Assembly (NCBI RefSeq): GCF_023898315.1
Contig: NC_064614.1
Coordinates: 1,051,466,432-1,051,530,431 of the forward strand
Origin: Schistocerca nitens
Lineage: Eukaryota; Arthropoda; Insecta; Orthoptera; Acrididae
Length of the DNA stretch: 64,000 nt
Direction: 5' to 3'
The notes under the pieces are model-generated. The model saw only the letters and a program-made list of their open reading frames with translations, was not told the DNA's origin and did no database searches. Both the position numbers and the translations under genes were made by a program. Within the stretch, counting starts at the first letter, position 1; each line of letters starts with the position of its first letter. Shown here one piece after another: positions 44,383-55,889 of the stretch.

Positions 44383-46131
44383 TTCAGTGAACCTACACTC
44401 GAGGTGCATTCGATCAAATTTTTCTCAGTAAACCTGTAAATACTAGTGTGGGTCACTGTTAAGGTAAAATTAACATTGCCGGTGGAAACAAACCCGAGAC
44501 AGAACCAAGCTAGTAGGAGGGTAAAGAGTAAATTTAGCATTGCTTTTGTCAGCAGCAAATACCACGAGTAAATGAGATCGAAATTGTTTCCAGGAATGAC
44601 ACAAAGGGAAAAGCTTTTGCATTGTTAAACATATACTTTCACTACAGTAGAGATGTAAGGATAGAAGGGAGTAAGATCTCAGGCGAAATTAAGTTCTTTT
44701 GCAACGAGCGACGGCTCACTTGTACCAAAATACTCGAAGAATTTCCCTGAATGACTTCTCAAAATTTCATTTAGGAATTTCAGTTCACGTTGTATGCTAC
44801 ACTATCCGCCCTCTGAACTCCAACAACCCATAGTTCACCATCTAATTTCTAATTTTGGTGCACTGCTTCGCCTGCGCCGAATCAGTCCACTAAATATACA
44901 TTCACACACACTCCACAAATCCAATTCTATCTGTGATCCCCTCATCTTTCTCTGTCTCTTTTTATTGTTTCCTTTTCATATCATGGCCCTGACATCCCTT
45001 TTGTCACCTGGTCCATTGATGTTACCTGTCATTCACTCATCCACTTACACTCATCTTCGAAGTATAATAAATTTCCATCTTTCTTTGCGCCCAAACTTCA
45101 ATCTATCCCCTGTTAACTTTATCCTTTCCAAGTGAAGGTCCTCCATTTTTTCTTGAATTTACCATCCCTCTTTAAGGTCATCAACATTTCTGCTTCTCAT
45201 TTTCTGCTTCAGAGAGAAGAACACTAGTAGTTGCATTTTCTAAAGCAATAAAAGAACCGTTTACAAAAATTCCTGATCACATGTAATCGTTCCACCTTTT
45301 TCATTATATTGTTTAGATTTAGGCTGAAGCAATACTGACAAAGCTTTCTCCTGCCGATAAGGGGACAAGACATTAAATAACTATTGTTGTTGTGGTCTTC
45401 AAGACTCATTTACGTATGTAGCTTTTCGCGGTAGTCTAGCCCGTCCAAATCTCTTCATTTCTGCATAAGTACTTCAACCTGTATCTAGCTGAATCTGCTT
45501 ACTTCAATCTAAAAATGATCTCCAAAAATATTTACCCACCACACTGACCTCCATTACCAACTCTGTATTTCCATGACGCCTAAGGATGCGTCTTATTAAC
45601 AAATACCTTCATATGGTCAGATTACTCCCCAGTTCGGTTCTCTATCTCTTCTTTACCTATCTAGTCTTCATTTTCCGTAGCACTAATTTTCAGAAACTTT
45701 AATTCTGTTCTTGCCTGAAGTGTTAGCAGTCCACGTTTCACTGCTGGAGGGTGCTATATTCCGTCAAATGACGACAGAAATTGGACTGTGATCACAATAA
45801 GATACCTAGACCTCAATTGGTGATAACTATTAAAGCACGAGGGTCGACGATGTAAAGTATGTGTAAATTGGGAGAGCTGGCTTAAGTTGTTTCTAGATCC
45901 GATACTAACTACCAGACAGCCATAGCCATAGCGAAACTCAAAAGGCGTTTTTGATCCTGGATTTATTTCTAGATAGCTGGAGCAAATTTTACCTATGTTT
46001 CTGCGTAGGAAATTTTAAACAATTCTATAGTGAAGTGATATTGTTATATGTAACACTGACATCTGTAATACTATTTTTAGCCAGCAGGAATAATCTGCGA
46101 TGTATATATGTAATATCAGAAACGCAATAAC
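44383..46131. other. Intronic, nothing recognised
   Basis: Frames at 44794-45135 and elsewhere show no motif. Pyrimidine-rich 44800-45150. Confidence 0.3.
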
Positions 46132-47335
46132 ATGTTTTTTTTTGTGATCAGTCTTCTGACTGTCTGACTGGTTTCATGGGGCCCGCCAAGAATTCCTCTC
46201 CTGTGCTAACCTCTTCATCTCAGAGTATCACTTGCAACCTACGTCCTCAGTCCTCAGTTATTTGCTGGATGTATTAAAATCTTTGTCTTCCTCTACAGTT
46301 TCGCAGATTCTGCGCAGAACTTCCTCATTCCCTACGTTATCAGTCAACCTAATTATAAACATTCGTCAGTAGCAACACATCTCAAATGATTCGATTCTCT
46401 TCTGTTCCGGTTTTCCCAAGTCCATGTTTCACTACCATACAATGCTGTTTTCCAGACATACATTCTCAGAAATTTCTTCCTCAAATTAAGGCCGATATTT
46501 GATATTAGTAGAATTCTCTTGGCCAGGAATGCCATTTTTGCCATTGCTAGTCTGTTTTTGATGTCCTCCTTGCTCCGTCCGTCATTGGTTATTTTACTGT
46601 CTAGGTAGCAGAATACCTTAACTTCATCGACTTCGTGATCATCAATCCTGATGTTAAGTTTCTCGCTGTTCTCATTTCTACTACTTCTCATTACCTTCGT
46701 CTTTCTTCGATTTACTCTCAATCCGTACTATGTACTCATTGATTGTTCATTCCGTTCAGCAGACCATGTAATTCTACTTCATTTTTACTCAGGATAGCAA
46801 TGTCATCAGCGAATCGTGTCACTGATACCCTTTCACCTTGAATTTTAATTCCAGTCATTGCTTCCTCGGTGTACAGATTGAACAGTAAGGGCGAAAGGCT
46901 ACATCCTTATCTTACACCCATTTTAATACGAGCACCTCGTTTTTGGTGGTCCACTCTTATTATTCCCTCTAGGATGTTGTACATATTGTATATGACCCGC
47001 CTCTCCATATAGCTTACCCCTACTTTTTTCGGGAATTTCGAACATCTTGAACCATTTTATACTGTCGAACGCTTTTTGCAAGTCGACAAAACCTATCAAC
47101 GTGTCTTGAATTTTCTTTAAACTTGCTTCCATTGGTAACCGCAATCTCAGAATTGCCTCTCTCGTGCCTTTACTTTTCCTAAAGCCAAACTGATCGTCAT
47201 CTAGCGGATCCTCTAGTTTCTTTTCCATTAATCTGTATATTATTCTTGCAAGTGACTTGTATGCATGATCTGCTACGCTGATTGTGCTACAATTTTCGCA
47301 CTTGGAAGCTCTTGCTGTCTTCGGGATTGTGTGGA
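46132..47335 (-). mobile_element. 5'-truncated LINE family R
   Basis: The minus-strand 3' end (CCAGTCAGACAGTCAGAAGA then a poly-A, seen here as T9 at 46136) and RT sequence are preserved. Open pieces are 47228-46923 (MEKKLEDPLDDDQFGFRKSK, FVDLQKAFDSIKW) and 46721-46353 (RVNRRKTKVMRSS, VFCYLDSKITNDGRSKEDIK). The ADD block lies between them in broken frame. Closest in the window to 12810-14935. Confidence 0.85.
46923..47228 (-). pseudogene. LINE family-R reverse transcriptase fragment
   Basis: 101 codons covering RT blocks with DQFGFRKSKGTREAILRLRL and GFVDLQKAFDSIKW, where intact relatives read FVDLEKAFDNV. A frameshift after MFEIPEKS separates it from the downstream GVRQGC-type block. Not functional. 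Confidence 0.7.
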
Positions 47336-47412
47336 TGCAATAACATAAAAAATGGAAATAATTGCTCTTTGAAGCAGCTGAAGAATCCCATTAAGACAAG
47401 TGTGGTATCATA

Positions 47413-48643
47413 CGCTGAAGAGCCTAAGAAACTCGTGCACTTGTCTAGTAAAGTGTAGGGCCCGGCGAGCATACTGAAGTACGACCACACGACGTGGCTT
47501 GGACTCGACTAATGTCTGAAGTAGTGCTGGAGGGAACTAATACCTTGAAAGCTGCTGCGCTGTCCATAAATCCACAAGAGTACCTGGGGTGGATCCCTTC
47601 TGAACAGCTCGTTGCAAAGTATCCCAGATATGCTCAATAATGTTCATGTCTGGGGAGTTTGGTAGCAAACGAAAGTGTTTAAACTCAGAGATGTGTTCCT
47701 GGAGACCCCCCCACCCCCCCGTCTCTGTAGCAGTTCTGGACATGTGGGGTGTCACTTTGTCCTGCTGGAATTGCCGAAGTCTGAAGGAACGCACAATGGA
47801 CATGAATGGATGCAGGTGATCAGATCGGATTCTTAAGCGTACGTGTCACCTATTCAGAGCCGTATCTAGACGTATTAGGGTTCCCATACCACTCCAACTG
47901 CACACGCCCGACACCATTACAGAGACTCCACCAGCTTTAACATTTCCCTTCTGACATGCAGAATCCACGGATTCATGAGATTGTCTCCACAACCGTACAT
48001 GCCTCTCCGCTCTATATAATTTGAAACGAGACTCGTCCGACTAGGCAACATGTTCCCCGTGGTCAACGGTCCACACTCGGTGTCGAGGGGCCCAGGCGAA
48101 GCGTAAAACTTGTGTCGTACACTCATCAAGGGTACACGGTTCGACCTTCTGCTCCGAAAGCCCATATCGTTGATGTTTCGTTGAATAGTTTGAATGCTGA
48201 CACTTGTTGATGGCCAAGGACTGAAATCTGCAGCAATTTCTCAGAACCGTTGCAGTTCGGCCACGTTGAATGATTGTCTTGAGTAGTCGTTGGTCCCGTT
48301 CTTGTGGGATCTCTTTTCCGGCCGCAGCGATGTCGGAGATTTGATATTTTACAAGATTCCTGATATTCACTGTGCACTCGTGAAATGGCCGTACGGGAAA
48401 ATCCTCACTTCATTGCTACCTCGGATATGCTGTGTCCCATCGCTCGTGTGCCGACTGTAACACCACGTTCAAACTGACTTAAATCTTGATAATCTGCCAT
48501 TGTAGCAGCAGTAACCGATCTAACAACTGCGGCAGACACTTGTCGTCTTACATAGCCGTTGACGGTCACAACGCCGTATTATTGTTTACTTATCTTTGTA
48601 TTTGAATAAGCATTCCTGCACCAGTTTCTTTGCCCCTTTAGTG
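47413..48643 (-). mobile_element. Tc1-like transposon, full length but decayed
   Basis: Terminal repeats CGCTGAAGAGCCTAAGAAAC (left) and, inverted at the right, CACTAAAGGGGCAAAGAAAC. TA flanks at 47411-47412 and 48644-48645. The total of 1231 bp is normal for Tc1. On the minus strand the gene starts near 48500 and runs to about 47540. It includes QDKVTPHMSRTATE (second Asp block, DNATPH changed) and LLPNSPDMNIIEHIWDTLQR (third acidic block). Several frameshifts and a C-rich expansion (47706-47720) break it. Confidence 0.9.
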
Positions 48644-48649
48644 TAAATA

Positions 48650-50930
48650 ACTGACACTGTCGGGAGGAGAGCGATCAATTAATTCAATATAAAGAAAGCT
48701 TATGGTATGAAGCTTTTTATTCCCTTGAACGCGTCTGTGTACACCACGTTAAGTAAATCTTTTATTCATTTAAGTAACAAAGTAAACTAATATTTCATCT
48801 GTTGTAGTTGAAAATCGACCATCTCCCAGAGCATTCAAAGAACCCACCGCTATGGACGAACGATAGTAGTTTCTTCTGGTCACAACAATCAACATAACTT
48901 TTAAAAGAAAGAAGAATACTATTTCGACAGATATATAATCACAAATACAAGTTTACTGCAAAATGTCCACCCAAGGCATTTGCCGATTACTTTATATTGA
49001 AATCTTCATCACAGGTTATTACTGTATTACAAAGGATACCCTGTATGTCTCACTCAAGTAAAATATGTGGTTGATAAAGAAAAAAATTATTATACTGTTT
49101 CCTGTTGCAAATGGGATTTTCATATGTTAGGTCCATGGAGCATGAACAAGAACAAATGATTACGGTCTTAGCGTACTGCAAGTTTCGTGGCAGGGAAATC
49201 CATCATTCTTCTTGTTGGCAACACTTTGTCGAGAAGAGAGGCATATTTATAATTTTGTAATCTCCAAATCGAAAAAAATAAGTTACGTTATTAATTTTTT
49301 GTTTCTTTGCAGTTACGTCCCTACAGTATAGGTTCACATTCAAATTCTAGCTCCACACTATAGCAGCAGCGGTAGAGTAGTGAAGCACGTTGATGAAATA
49401 GAGTACCCTGCATTATTACATTTTCTGCATTTTAAGGCGTCTGAGGTGGTGGGGGAGTACAGTAACAATGCATCACCATATGAGAAAATGGTTAAGTGGC
49501 TCAAAAGCTTATAGTGGAGTCAAATAAGTTCCCTCCCTCCACCATAATCTCCTGACAAGCCTCTTCTTTATTTTTCTTGGATGAAGTAACCTTGTTTGGT
49601 AGGCATTGCCAGAAGAGAAGAAAGCGATTATCGTGATGGAGCGTTTCCTAGACAGCCAACACGTAGAATTCCTCACGAAAGGTCTCCGTCATGATATCAT
49701 CGATGGGAAAAATGTATCACATTGAAGGCTGAATGTGTAAAGGACGTCCATCTAGTTTCATGATAAAAACTCGATTCTGTAGAGATGGAAATTAAAACAG
49801 TGTGAGTATATTCGGCGAGGGGAGAAAGCAGTGCCCGCGAGTGATCGTGCGTCTCTTCAGCGACTTAAATTAAAATATTATGCCGTCAATTGGCACACAG
49901 ATCTAGCGTGAGATTAAGACCACTCATGTAATTGATGCTGCTGTTGGTAGTCACTGTCCGTGCCCGTGTCCGTGTCTACACATTTCTGCATTTCTGCCCT
50001 CTGTTCCCCTAGAGCTTTCGGTCCGTAGATTCGTGATGAATTACCAAGGGCGGTGGGGAGTGGGGGGGGATGGGGGTGGAGTGGGGGGGGGGTATGTGGA
50101 GCCCGCCTTTAGAAAATATTTTAATGCAGTTACCGAGCGAGTTTAAAATACTGAAAACGAGAGTTATTTTCTGTAATGTTGTCTAGAATGAATTCATCTA
50201 CCAGCTGTTACAAATATTTTAAATTTCTCAGTCAAGCTTAACCGAAAAATTCAATCTTGGTAGCATGTGTTCAATACTTTAAGGTTGAGGACCTTACTTA
50301 CACATAAGTATCTCTCTAAAACCGACGTAGTGGGTAAAACCCAACAACCATTAACGAAATTTGCATTTTTAAAGTTTCTTTTACTGTGGGCATAATGACT
50401 CCCCTTAGCAGGACACGTTTTGTAAGTGTGCTGATCTTGCTTAGAGTGCGCCAAAAAAAAAGGTTGTGTTTTCATGTTCAGGACACTACTAACACATATG
50501 TAGGTCTACGTCTTTAAAAAGTAAGCTGTTAATATAAGTCAACAAAAGTTATCGAAGATTTTTTATAGGAAAAGCATAAAGCCCCCCTGCCCAGTAACAG
50601 GCGTTATGGAATATGCGTTGGTACTGCTATGGTTATTTCTCTTCAGATTTGCGAACGAAACTGTGGTAAGAAGTCTACAGAACATTATGTTACGAAGCTA
50701 TTCTTACACATTTCAATTTCACCATCCAACGAGAATGTCACACTCTTCTTTCGTAAATACTGCTTCGGTGTGTCGCAAATTAGAATCATTGCATTTTTAA
50801 TAAGATTTAAGTAAGGAAGTAATGTAAGAACTCATTGCTGATCTGTAGTATCATTCTTGAAACTTTTGAATCTAATATTGTTCATTTTAATAAAATATCA
50901 TAGTTTCGCTTTTTGCATAACTTCGTGAAA
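48650..50930. other. Intronic, nothing recognised
   Basis: AT-rich with a G-rich stretch at 50040-50100 (GGGGTGGAGTGGGGGGGGGG). No coding or repeat motif recognised. The G-run could form a G-quadruplex. Confidence 0.35.
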
Positions 50931-50934
50931 AGTA

Positions 50935-51530
50935 TACATTTGTAAGTAAGTTATACATAACTGCAACCAGTCAATTTTTTGAATAATTATGTTTTATTCC
51001 ATAAACCGGTTTTCGAACCTTTTCAGGTTCATCTTCAGATGGTTTCAGGAAGTTACACCATTATTGGTAACATAATGCTGGGTGCTGGCTCTATGACAAA
51101 AAGATGGAAAAAGTTTTAATGTATCACCTTGACTATTGCTTACCTATCGATATGGATGTAAATTTAGTTTTTTACTTACTGCGACAGCATAGGCGGCTTT
51201 TTTCGATTAGTGTCCATCTGTCTGCCTCCATTTTTGATGTCTAGTTATGATGGACACTAACCGATAAAAGCCGCCTATACTGTCGCAGTAAGTAAAAAAC
51301 TAAACTTTCATCCGTATCAACAGATAAGCAATAGTCATGGCGATACATTAAAGCGTGTTCAATCTTTTTGTCATAGAGCCAGCACCCAGCATTATGCTAC
51401 CAATGATGATGTAACTTCCTGAAACCATTTGAAGATGAAGTTCAAAAGGTTCGAAAACCGGTTCATGAAATAAAACATAACTATTCAAGAAAGTGACTGG
51501 TTGCAGTTTTGCAGAACTTATTTACATTTC
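50935..51530. mobile_element. Fold-back element with about 280-bp inverted arms
   Basis: The left arm from 50935 and the right arm to 51530 are reverse complements, with ends CTGCAACCAGTC (50961) and GACTGGTTGCAG (51495). Inner blocks include AAACCGGTTTTCGAACCTTT / AAGGTTCGAAAACCGGTTCA, CAGCACCCAGCATTATG, and TTTACTTACTGCGACAG. The loop is short (about 51215-51250). Roughly 85-90 percent identical by eye, with no ORF. Confidence 0.88.
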
Positions 51531-52061
51531 ATTTACAGTCACGTTTCCATTATAACCCGTAATGGATAAGCATAAATAAACATTTTCCTGAAAGTCAAAG
51601 TCACAATATTTCGTCGGGACTTAAATGATAATAATGCCTTTGGCTCAACTCCAAAAATGGTGACAAGGGTTTAACGAAAATATGTAAGTCTCACTAAAGT
51701 ACATAGGAGGCATAGCACTGTTAATGTACTGCTCTGTGGGTCGAATTCTTTATAGCAAATCTGCTCATTTCTCCTTAATAATTTCCGATTTTATGCCGTT
51801 TTTCTCCGTCTATATCTTATGTTGCTGCTATACTTTCGCGGACGCAGATGGATGCTCAGAATATTTTTATTTTAATTTTTTTGCAGAACTGGAATCAGCC
51901 CTGCGCTCACCATTCATTTTGGACCAATAATACATTGTCCAACGAATGGCACACCTGTTGAAACTCTCGATTTCCGTTACAGTTCCTTCTTGGATCGTTT
52001 CGTATTTTTGTATGGGCCAGATTCGCTGTTAACTCTATGGTTCGCCCTCACGCTGCATATC

Positions 52062-52326
52062 AAGGTAATATACAAGAAACTATCAGCCTCGATTGCGGTA
52101 ATGAAACCAACGTTTACCTAGGTTTTCAGCCCAAGTAATTGAGCCTTCTTCAGAAGATAAACCTGATTCTATAATACTTATGTCTACGCGGGCATGGTCT
52201 GGAAATAAAACTAAAACAGCCTGAATAGGCGTAGTCACATTTTAAAAATGCTCAATTACTTGGGCTGAAACCTAGCTAATGGTTGGTTTCATTACCGCAG
52301 TTGAGGTTGATAGTTTCTTATATACT
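52062..52326. mobile_element. Small fold-back MITE
   Basis: Inverted arms of about 78 bp (52062-52144 and 52249-52326). Blocks include AAGAAACTATCAGCCTC / GAGGTTGATAGTTTCTT, GCGGTAATGAAACCAAC / GTTGGTTTCATTACCGC, and GCCCAAGTAATTGAGC / GCTCAATTACTTGGGC. The centre is about 100 bp and unrelated. Confidence 0.88.
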
Positions 52327-52656
52327 AAATTATCACGATTGCTGACTGCAATGTTGAAAGTACTAAAATACATATCAAAGTATTCTGATGTGTTCATAGC
52401 ATCAGAAACATGTTATGTGACGATTTTTAATTGAATATTGTGATGAATATTACGGTTGACATCAATCTCATAATTCATGCCCCACAGATTTCTGAATGTT
52501 TTCCGAATGTAGTCAGACAAGAGTAGTGAAAGCAGAAGCAGTCACCGTCGGCTCCTTTCCACAACACGCAACAGCAGCGCGTGCCTTGCTGACGTGGCTG
52601 CTGTTGCTTCGTCGCTCCGAAAATACCGCACGACGTGAAAGGCAAAAACTAGTTAC

Positions 52657-53140
52657 CTGTCGCCAGAGTAGAAAGCAGGCAGCTCCGGTGAATGCGCCGC
52701 TGTCAGCTCGTCCTCCTGGGACCCGCTCGCGATCTTCTTCAGCGCCCGTATGCGACTCTCGAGAGACATGTCGCCGCCGCCGAACTTGCGCGGCGGAGGC
52801 TGGGCTGGCGCGGTTCTGTGTGTCTGCAGGGGCTGTCCCTGCTCTGGTTGTTGTTGTTGCTGCTGCTGGCGGTGGTGTTGCTGCGAGCCATGGCCCGCGC
52901 TGTTACTGCTGCTGCTGCTGCTCACAGGCTTTGTGTCAGGCAGCTGCCTGCTCGGGGCATGCTTGGTGGTTTTCGTGCGGTGCCTCTTCTTGGGGCGCCT
53001 CTTGGCCGCGCCCGTGTGCTGCGGCCTCCTGGTGGGGTCGCCATTCCGGAGAGTCTGCTCCGAGCTGGGCAGCTCGTTCTTGCCAGCGGCCTGCGGGCGG
53101 CTGTGGTCAGACTTCTGTTCGATGTGGTGACTCGTTACTC
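52657..53140 (-). CDS. Host gene exon (first visible), basic Ser/Gln-rich
   Basis: 484 bp on the minus strand between acceptor TTTGTCGTTGACTTGCGCAG and donor GGCGACAG then GTAACTAG. The phase is 2 bases + 160 codons + 2 bases. The protein starts VTSHHIEQKSDHSRPQAAGK and has a strongly basic patch (AAKRRPKKRHRTKTTK, a plausible nuclear localisation signal). It then has a Ser run, a Gln run from CAG codons (HHRQQQQQQQPEQGQ) and a more conserved-looking block GGGDMSLESRIRALKKIASG, and ends SPELPAFYSGD. The block starting MSLESRI may be the functional motif; the rest is low complexity. I do not recognise the gene. The upstream exon must lie right of 53140 on this strand. Function unknown; a nuclear role is only a guess from the basic patch. 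Confidence 0.72.
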
Positions 53141-53324
53141 CTGCGCAAGTCAACGACAAATAGCAAGTAGTTTCTGTCACACTAAAGAACAAATACACTG
53201 GATTTAAAAGTAAAATATGGAAATTTACGACGAAAGCCCATCTTAAAGGTTTGATAGTAGTATTGTTAATATTCGTACACATTTATTCTCAATTGCTCAT
53301 TCAGAGCTGTTTACATCCAACGTA

Positions 53325-54150
53325 AGTGTCGGAAGTTCCATGCAGCTTCTCTTGGACGATGCTGTAGTATACAGAGAAGTTGCAGTATTAGAAAATTGTA
53401 GCGAAATGCCGGAAGATCTGCTGCGGATAGGCACTTGGTGCAGGGAGTGGCAACTGACCCTTAATATAGACACATGTAACGTATTGCGAATACATAGAAA
53501 GATGGATCCTTTATTGTATGATTATATGACAGCAGAACAAACACTGGTAACAGTTACTTCTGTAAAATATCTGGGAGTATGCATGCAGAACGATTTGAAG
53601 CGGAATTATCATATAAAATTAATTGTTGGTAAGGCGGGTACCAGGTTGAGATTAATTGGGAGAGTCCTTAGAAAATGTAGTCCATCAACACTCGTTCGAC
53701 CTATACTTGAGCATTGCTCATCAGTGTGTGATCCGTGCCAGGTTGGGTTGGAGGAGGAGATAGAGAAGATCCAAAGAAGGGCGGCGCGTTTCGTCACTGG
53801 GTTATTTGGTAACCGTGATAGCGTTACGGAGATGTTTAATAAACTCAAGTGGCAGACTCTCCAAGAGAGGCGCTCTGCATCGCAGTGTAGCTTGCTCGCC
53901 AGGTTTCGAGAGGGTGCGTTTCTGGATGAGGTATCGAATATATTGCTTCCCCCTACTTATACCTCCCGAGGAGATCACGAATGTAAAATTAGAGAGATTA
54001 GAGCGCGCACGGAGGCTTCCAGACAGTCGTTCTTCCCACGACCCATTCGCGACTGGAACAGGAAAGGGAGGTAATGACAGTGGCACGTAAAGTGCCCTCC
54101 GCCACACACCGTTGGGTGGCTTGCGGAGTATAAATGTAGATGTAGATGTA
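53325..54150 (+). mobile_element. 5'-truncated CR1-like LINE
   Basis: Same family as 3849-8160: the coding match starts at the RT catalytic block and runs to the DWNRKGR terminus. It is followed by the short 3' UTR and the (GTAGAT)n-type tail at 54132-54150. 5' truncation is typical of target-primed reverse transcription. Confidence 0.92.
53340..54074 (+). pseudogene. CR1-like ORF2 C-terminal fragment
   Basis: 244 open codons corresponding to about the last 250 of the 943-aa ORF2. The catalytic LFADDAVVY reads LLLDDAVVY. Compared with the intact copy, 7 residues are missing between CSPST and LVRPILE, an in-frame deletion. No stop has appeared, so the copy is fairly young, but without endonuclease and most of RT it cannot function. 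Confidence 0.85.
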
Positions 54151-54399
54151 GAAGAATAGCCCTTTGCAACTAAAATTTAGTTCTGTTTTTAATAGAAATG
54201 TTTCACTTAGCTGATTTATGTAGTAGAAAGGAAATGATTATTATAATTGAGCCTTGGCCAGCTCACGTTGATGCTGTTTCTTCTTTGGCATTTTCTCACA
54301 ATCGATAGGCGTCTTATTCCTCCCTGAGTTGCTACCATAACGAGTTGCTGACTTGCCTCAATTAGTGGAAGCAGCAGTGCTTATCGATACTACTACTGC

Positions 54400-55570
54400 T
54401 GTACCATATATAGTGTGGCCGCCATATTTCCGTGTTGTGGTGTGTGTGAGGCAGTCAGTCGGTTGCGACAGAGCAGCGAGGAAGTCCCCACAGCCCGCGG
54501 TCAGGCCGGGGCCACTGGCGGCATGCACACGTCCTCGGATTTGTGAGGCACTAGCTACGAGAGCTGCAAAGTTGGTGACCCACCGAACCTGGATACTGGA
54601 GTTGAGTAATCAGTTTAACCTGCTATGAAACCTCAACTGCTGTGACATCTCTTCGTTCACGGAAGGCTGTTGCTTCCTGGGCCGTTCTCGCAAGCAGCAG
54701 CGTATGGTGTGCTGGAGTCGGCAAAATTTTGCAGCCGTCTTCCTCTATGTTGTTTAACTATTGAATTGATTGTAACTTATTATAGAAGTGTGTTTTCCTC
54801 GCTGTGTTGACGCCAATTGCCAAGACTTAGTGCTGCTGGTATCTTCGCCCTCGCTGATATTTTCAGTTGTCGTGTCGTTAGTCGGGTGGAAGGCAATTGA
54901 TTAGGTTTTTGGTTGGTTCTTCAGATGTCCGTAGGTCGTGTTGCCACCCGATTATTTAGTATTACGCTTGGCTGCCTGTCTCACGTAAATTAATGCTGGA
55001 GTTTCCTCCCCAGGTCAACCCTTGAAACACTTCTGAGCACCACTGTTCTGTTGTTTTGGATTGCGATTTTCTTTTAGTCTCAGGTACTGTGCGAGGCCTT
55101 CAGCCGTGTATTAATTTAGTTTGTTTTAATGTTTGGTATGTGGCCTTCAGCCGAACTTCTACATGAAATATTTTAAGATAAGGCCTTCAGACGTCTTAGA
55201 TTAAAATTTGAAAAATCATTTGAAAACTTGAAAATTTCCCTCTCTTTCCTAATTTTGTTATCCAGGCCTTAAGCCTTCAGTTATTCTATGTTCAGTATAT
55301 CACCTTCAGCCGAACTTTATGTGAAATATTTAAAGATAAGGCCTTCAACCGTCTTAAATTATAAATTGAAAGGTCATTTGTTTAAAACCATTTAAAAGTT
55401 TCTTACTGAGATTGTAGTTATTCACGCCTTAAGCCCTCAGTTCTTCTATATTGTAACTAAGGCTTTCAGCCGTGTGTATTCCTTGAGGAACTTTTAATAA
55501 CTTTTGTTCTGGCCTTCAGCCGTATTGTTTCTGAATTTTTTTAAGGGCATGTGTGATTAATGGTCTTAGC
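54400..55570 (+). repeat. Repeat region with GCCTTCAGCCG motifs
   Basis: A GC-richer leader-like part (54400-54700) is followed by AT-rich DNA in which GCCTTCAGCCG or close variants recur about ten times (near 55097, 55143, 55182, 55265, 55301, 55342, 55425, 55470, 55511). Two segments, about 55146-55210 and 55305-55370, are copies about 159 bp apart. No ORF. It may be the leader or LTR of a retroelement, but I cannot show this. Confidence 0.55.
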
Positions 55571-55889
55571 AAAGTAAAGTTTGTATGTTTGTGCAACTAA
55601 CAGCAACTGATTTGGGCCTCTTTCCACAACGTAATCCGCTCTGTCTTGCGAAACCAGATTTCAATAATAATTATTTGTTTACCTTCAAATATTCAGTTTC
55701 CAGTCGTTTAGCTTTATATTCATGGGGTAGACATGAACATGGAAACTCCAAAAACACGACACTTTAACATTCCTAACAGGTATAGGATACCCACTGGCAT
55801 TCATAACTACTCCCAGACGTCTCGTCAAGGATAAATAGAGGTCCTGTGTGGTTTTCAAGCGGATCTTATATCAGTCTCAGTGCAAAATA

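Larger units (their letters stand above)
24730..52656 (-). other. Long host-gene intron (about 27.9 kb) filled with mobile DNA
   Basis: Inferred intron joining the exon ending at 52657 to the one starting at 24729, both minus strand and phase-compatible (AG + G gives an Arg codon). It contains the LINE, SINE, Tc1, Penelope-like, IS630-type and fold-back elements listed separately. Giant TE-laden introns are usual in grasshopper genomes. It stays an inference until a transcript links the exons. Confidence 0.6.

Noticed and set aside
47700..47722. C-rich run as a regulatory element
   Set aside because: It lies in the decayed Tc1 coding region and looks like simple slippage.
52496..53207. Long plus-strand frames (224, 171, 126 codons) over the host exon
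   Set aside because: They are Cys/Ala/Arg-rich shadows of CAG- and GC-rich minus-strand coding sequence; splice sites and phase support the minus strand.
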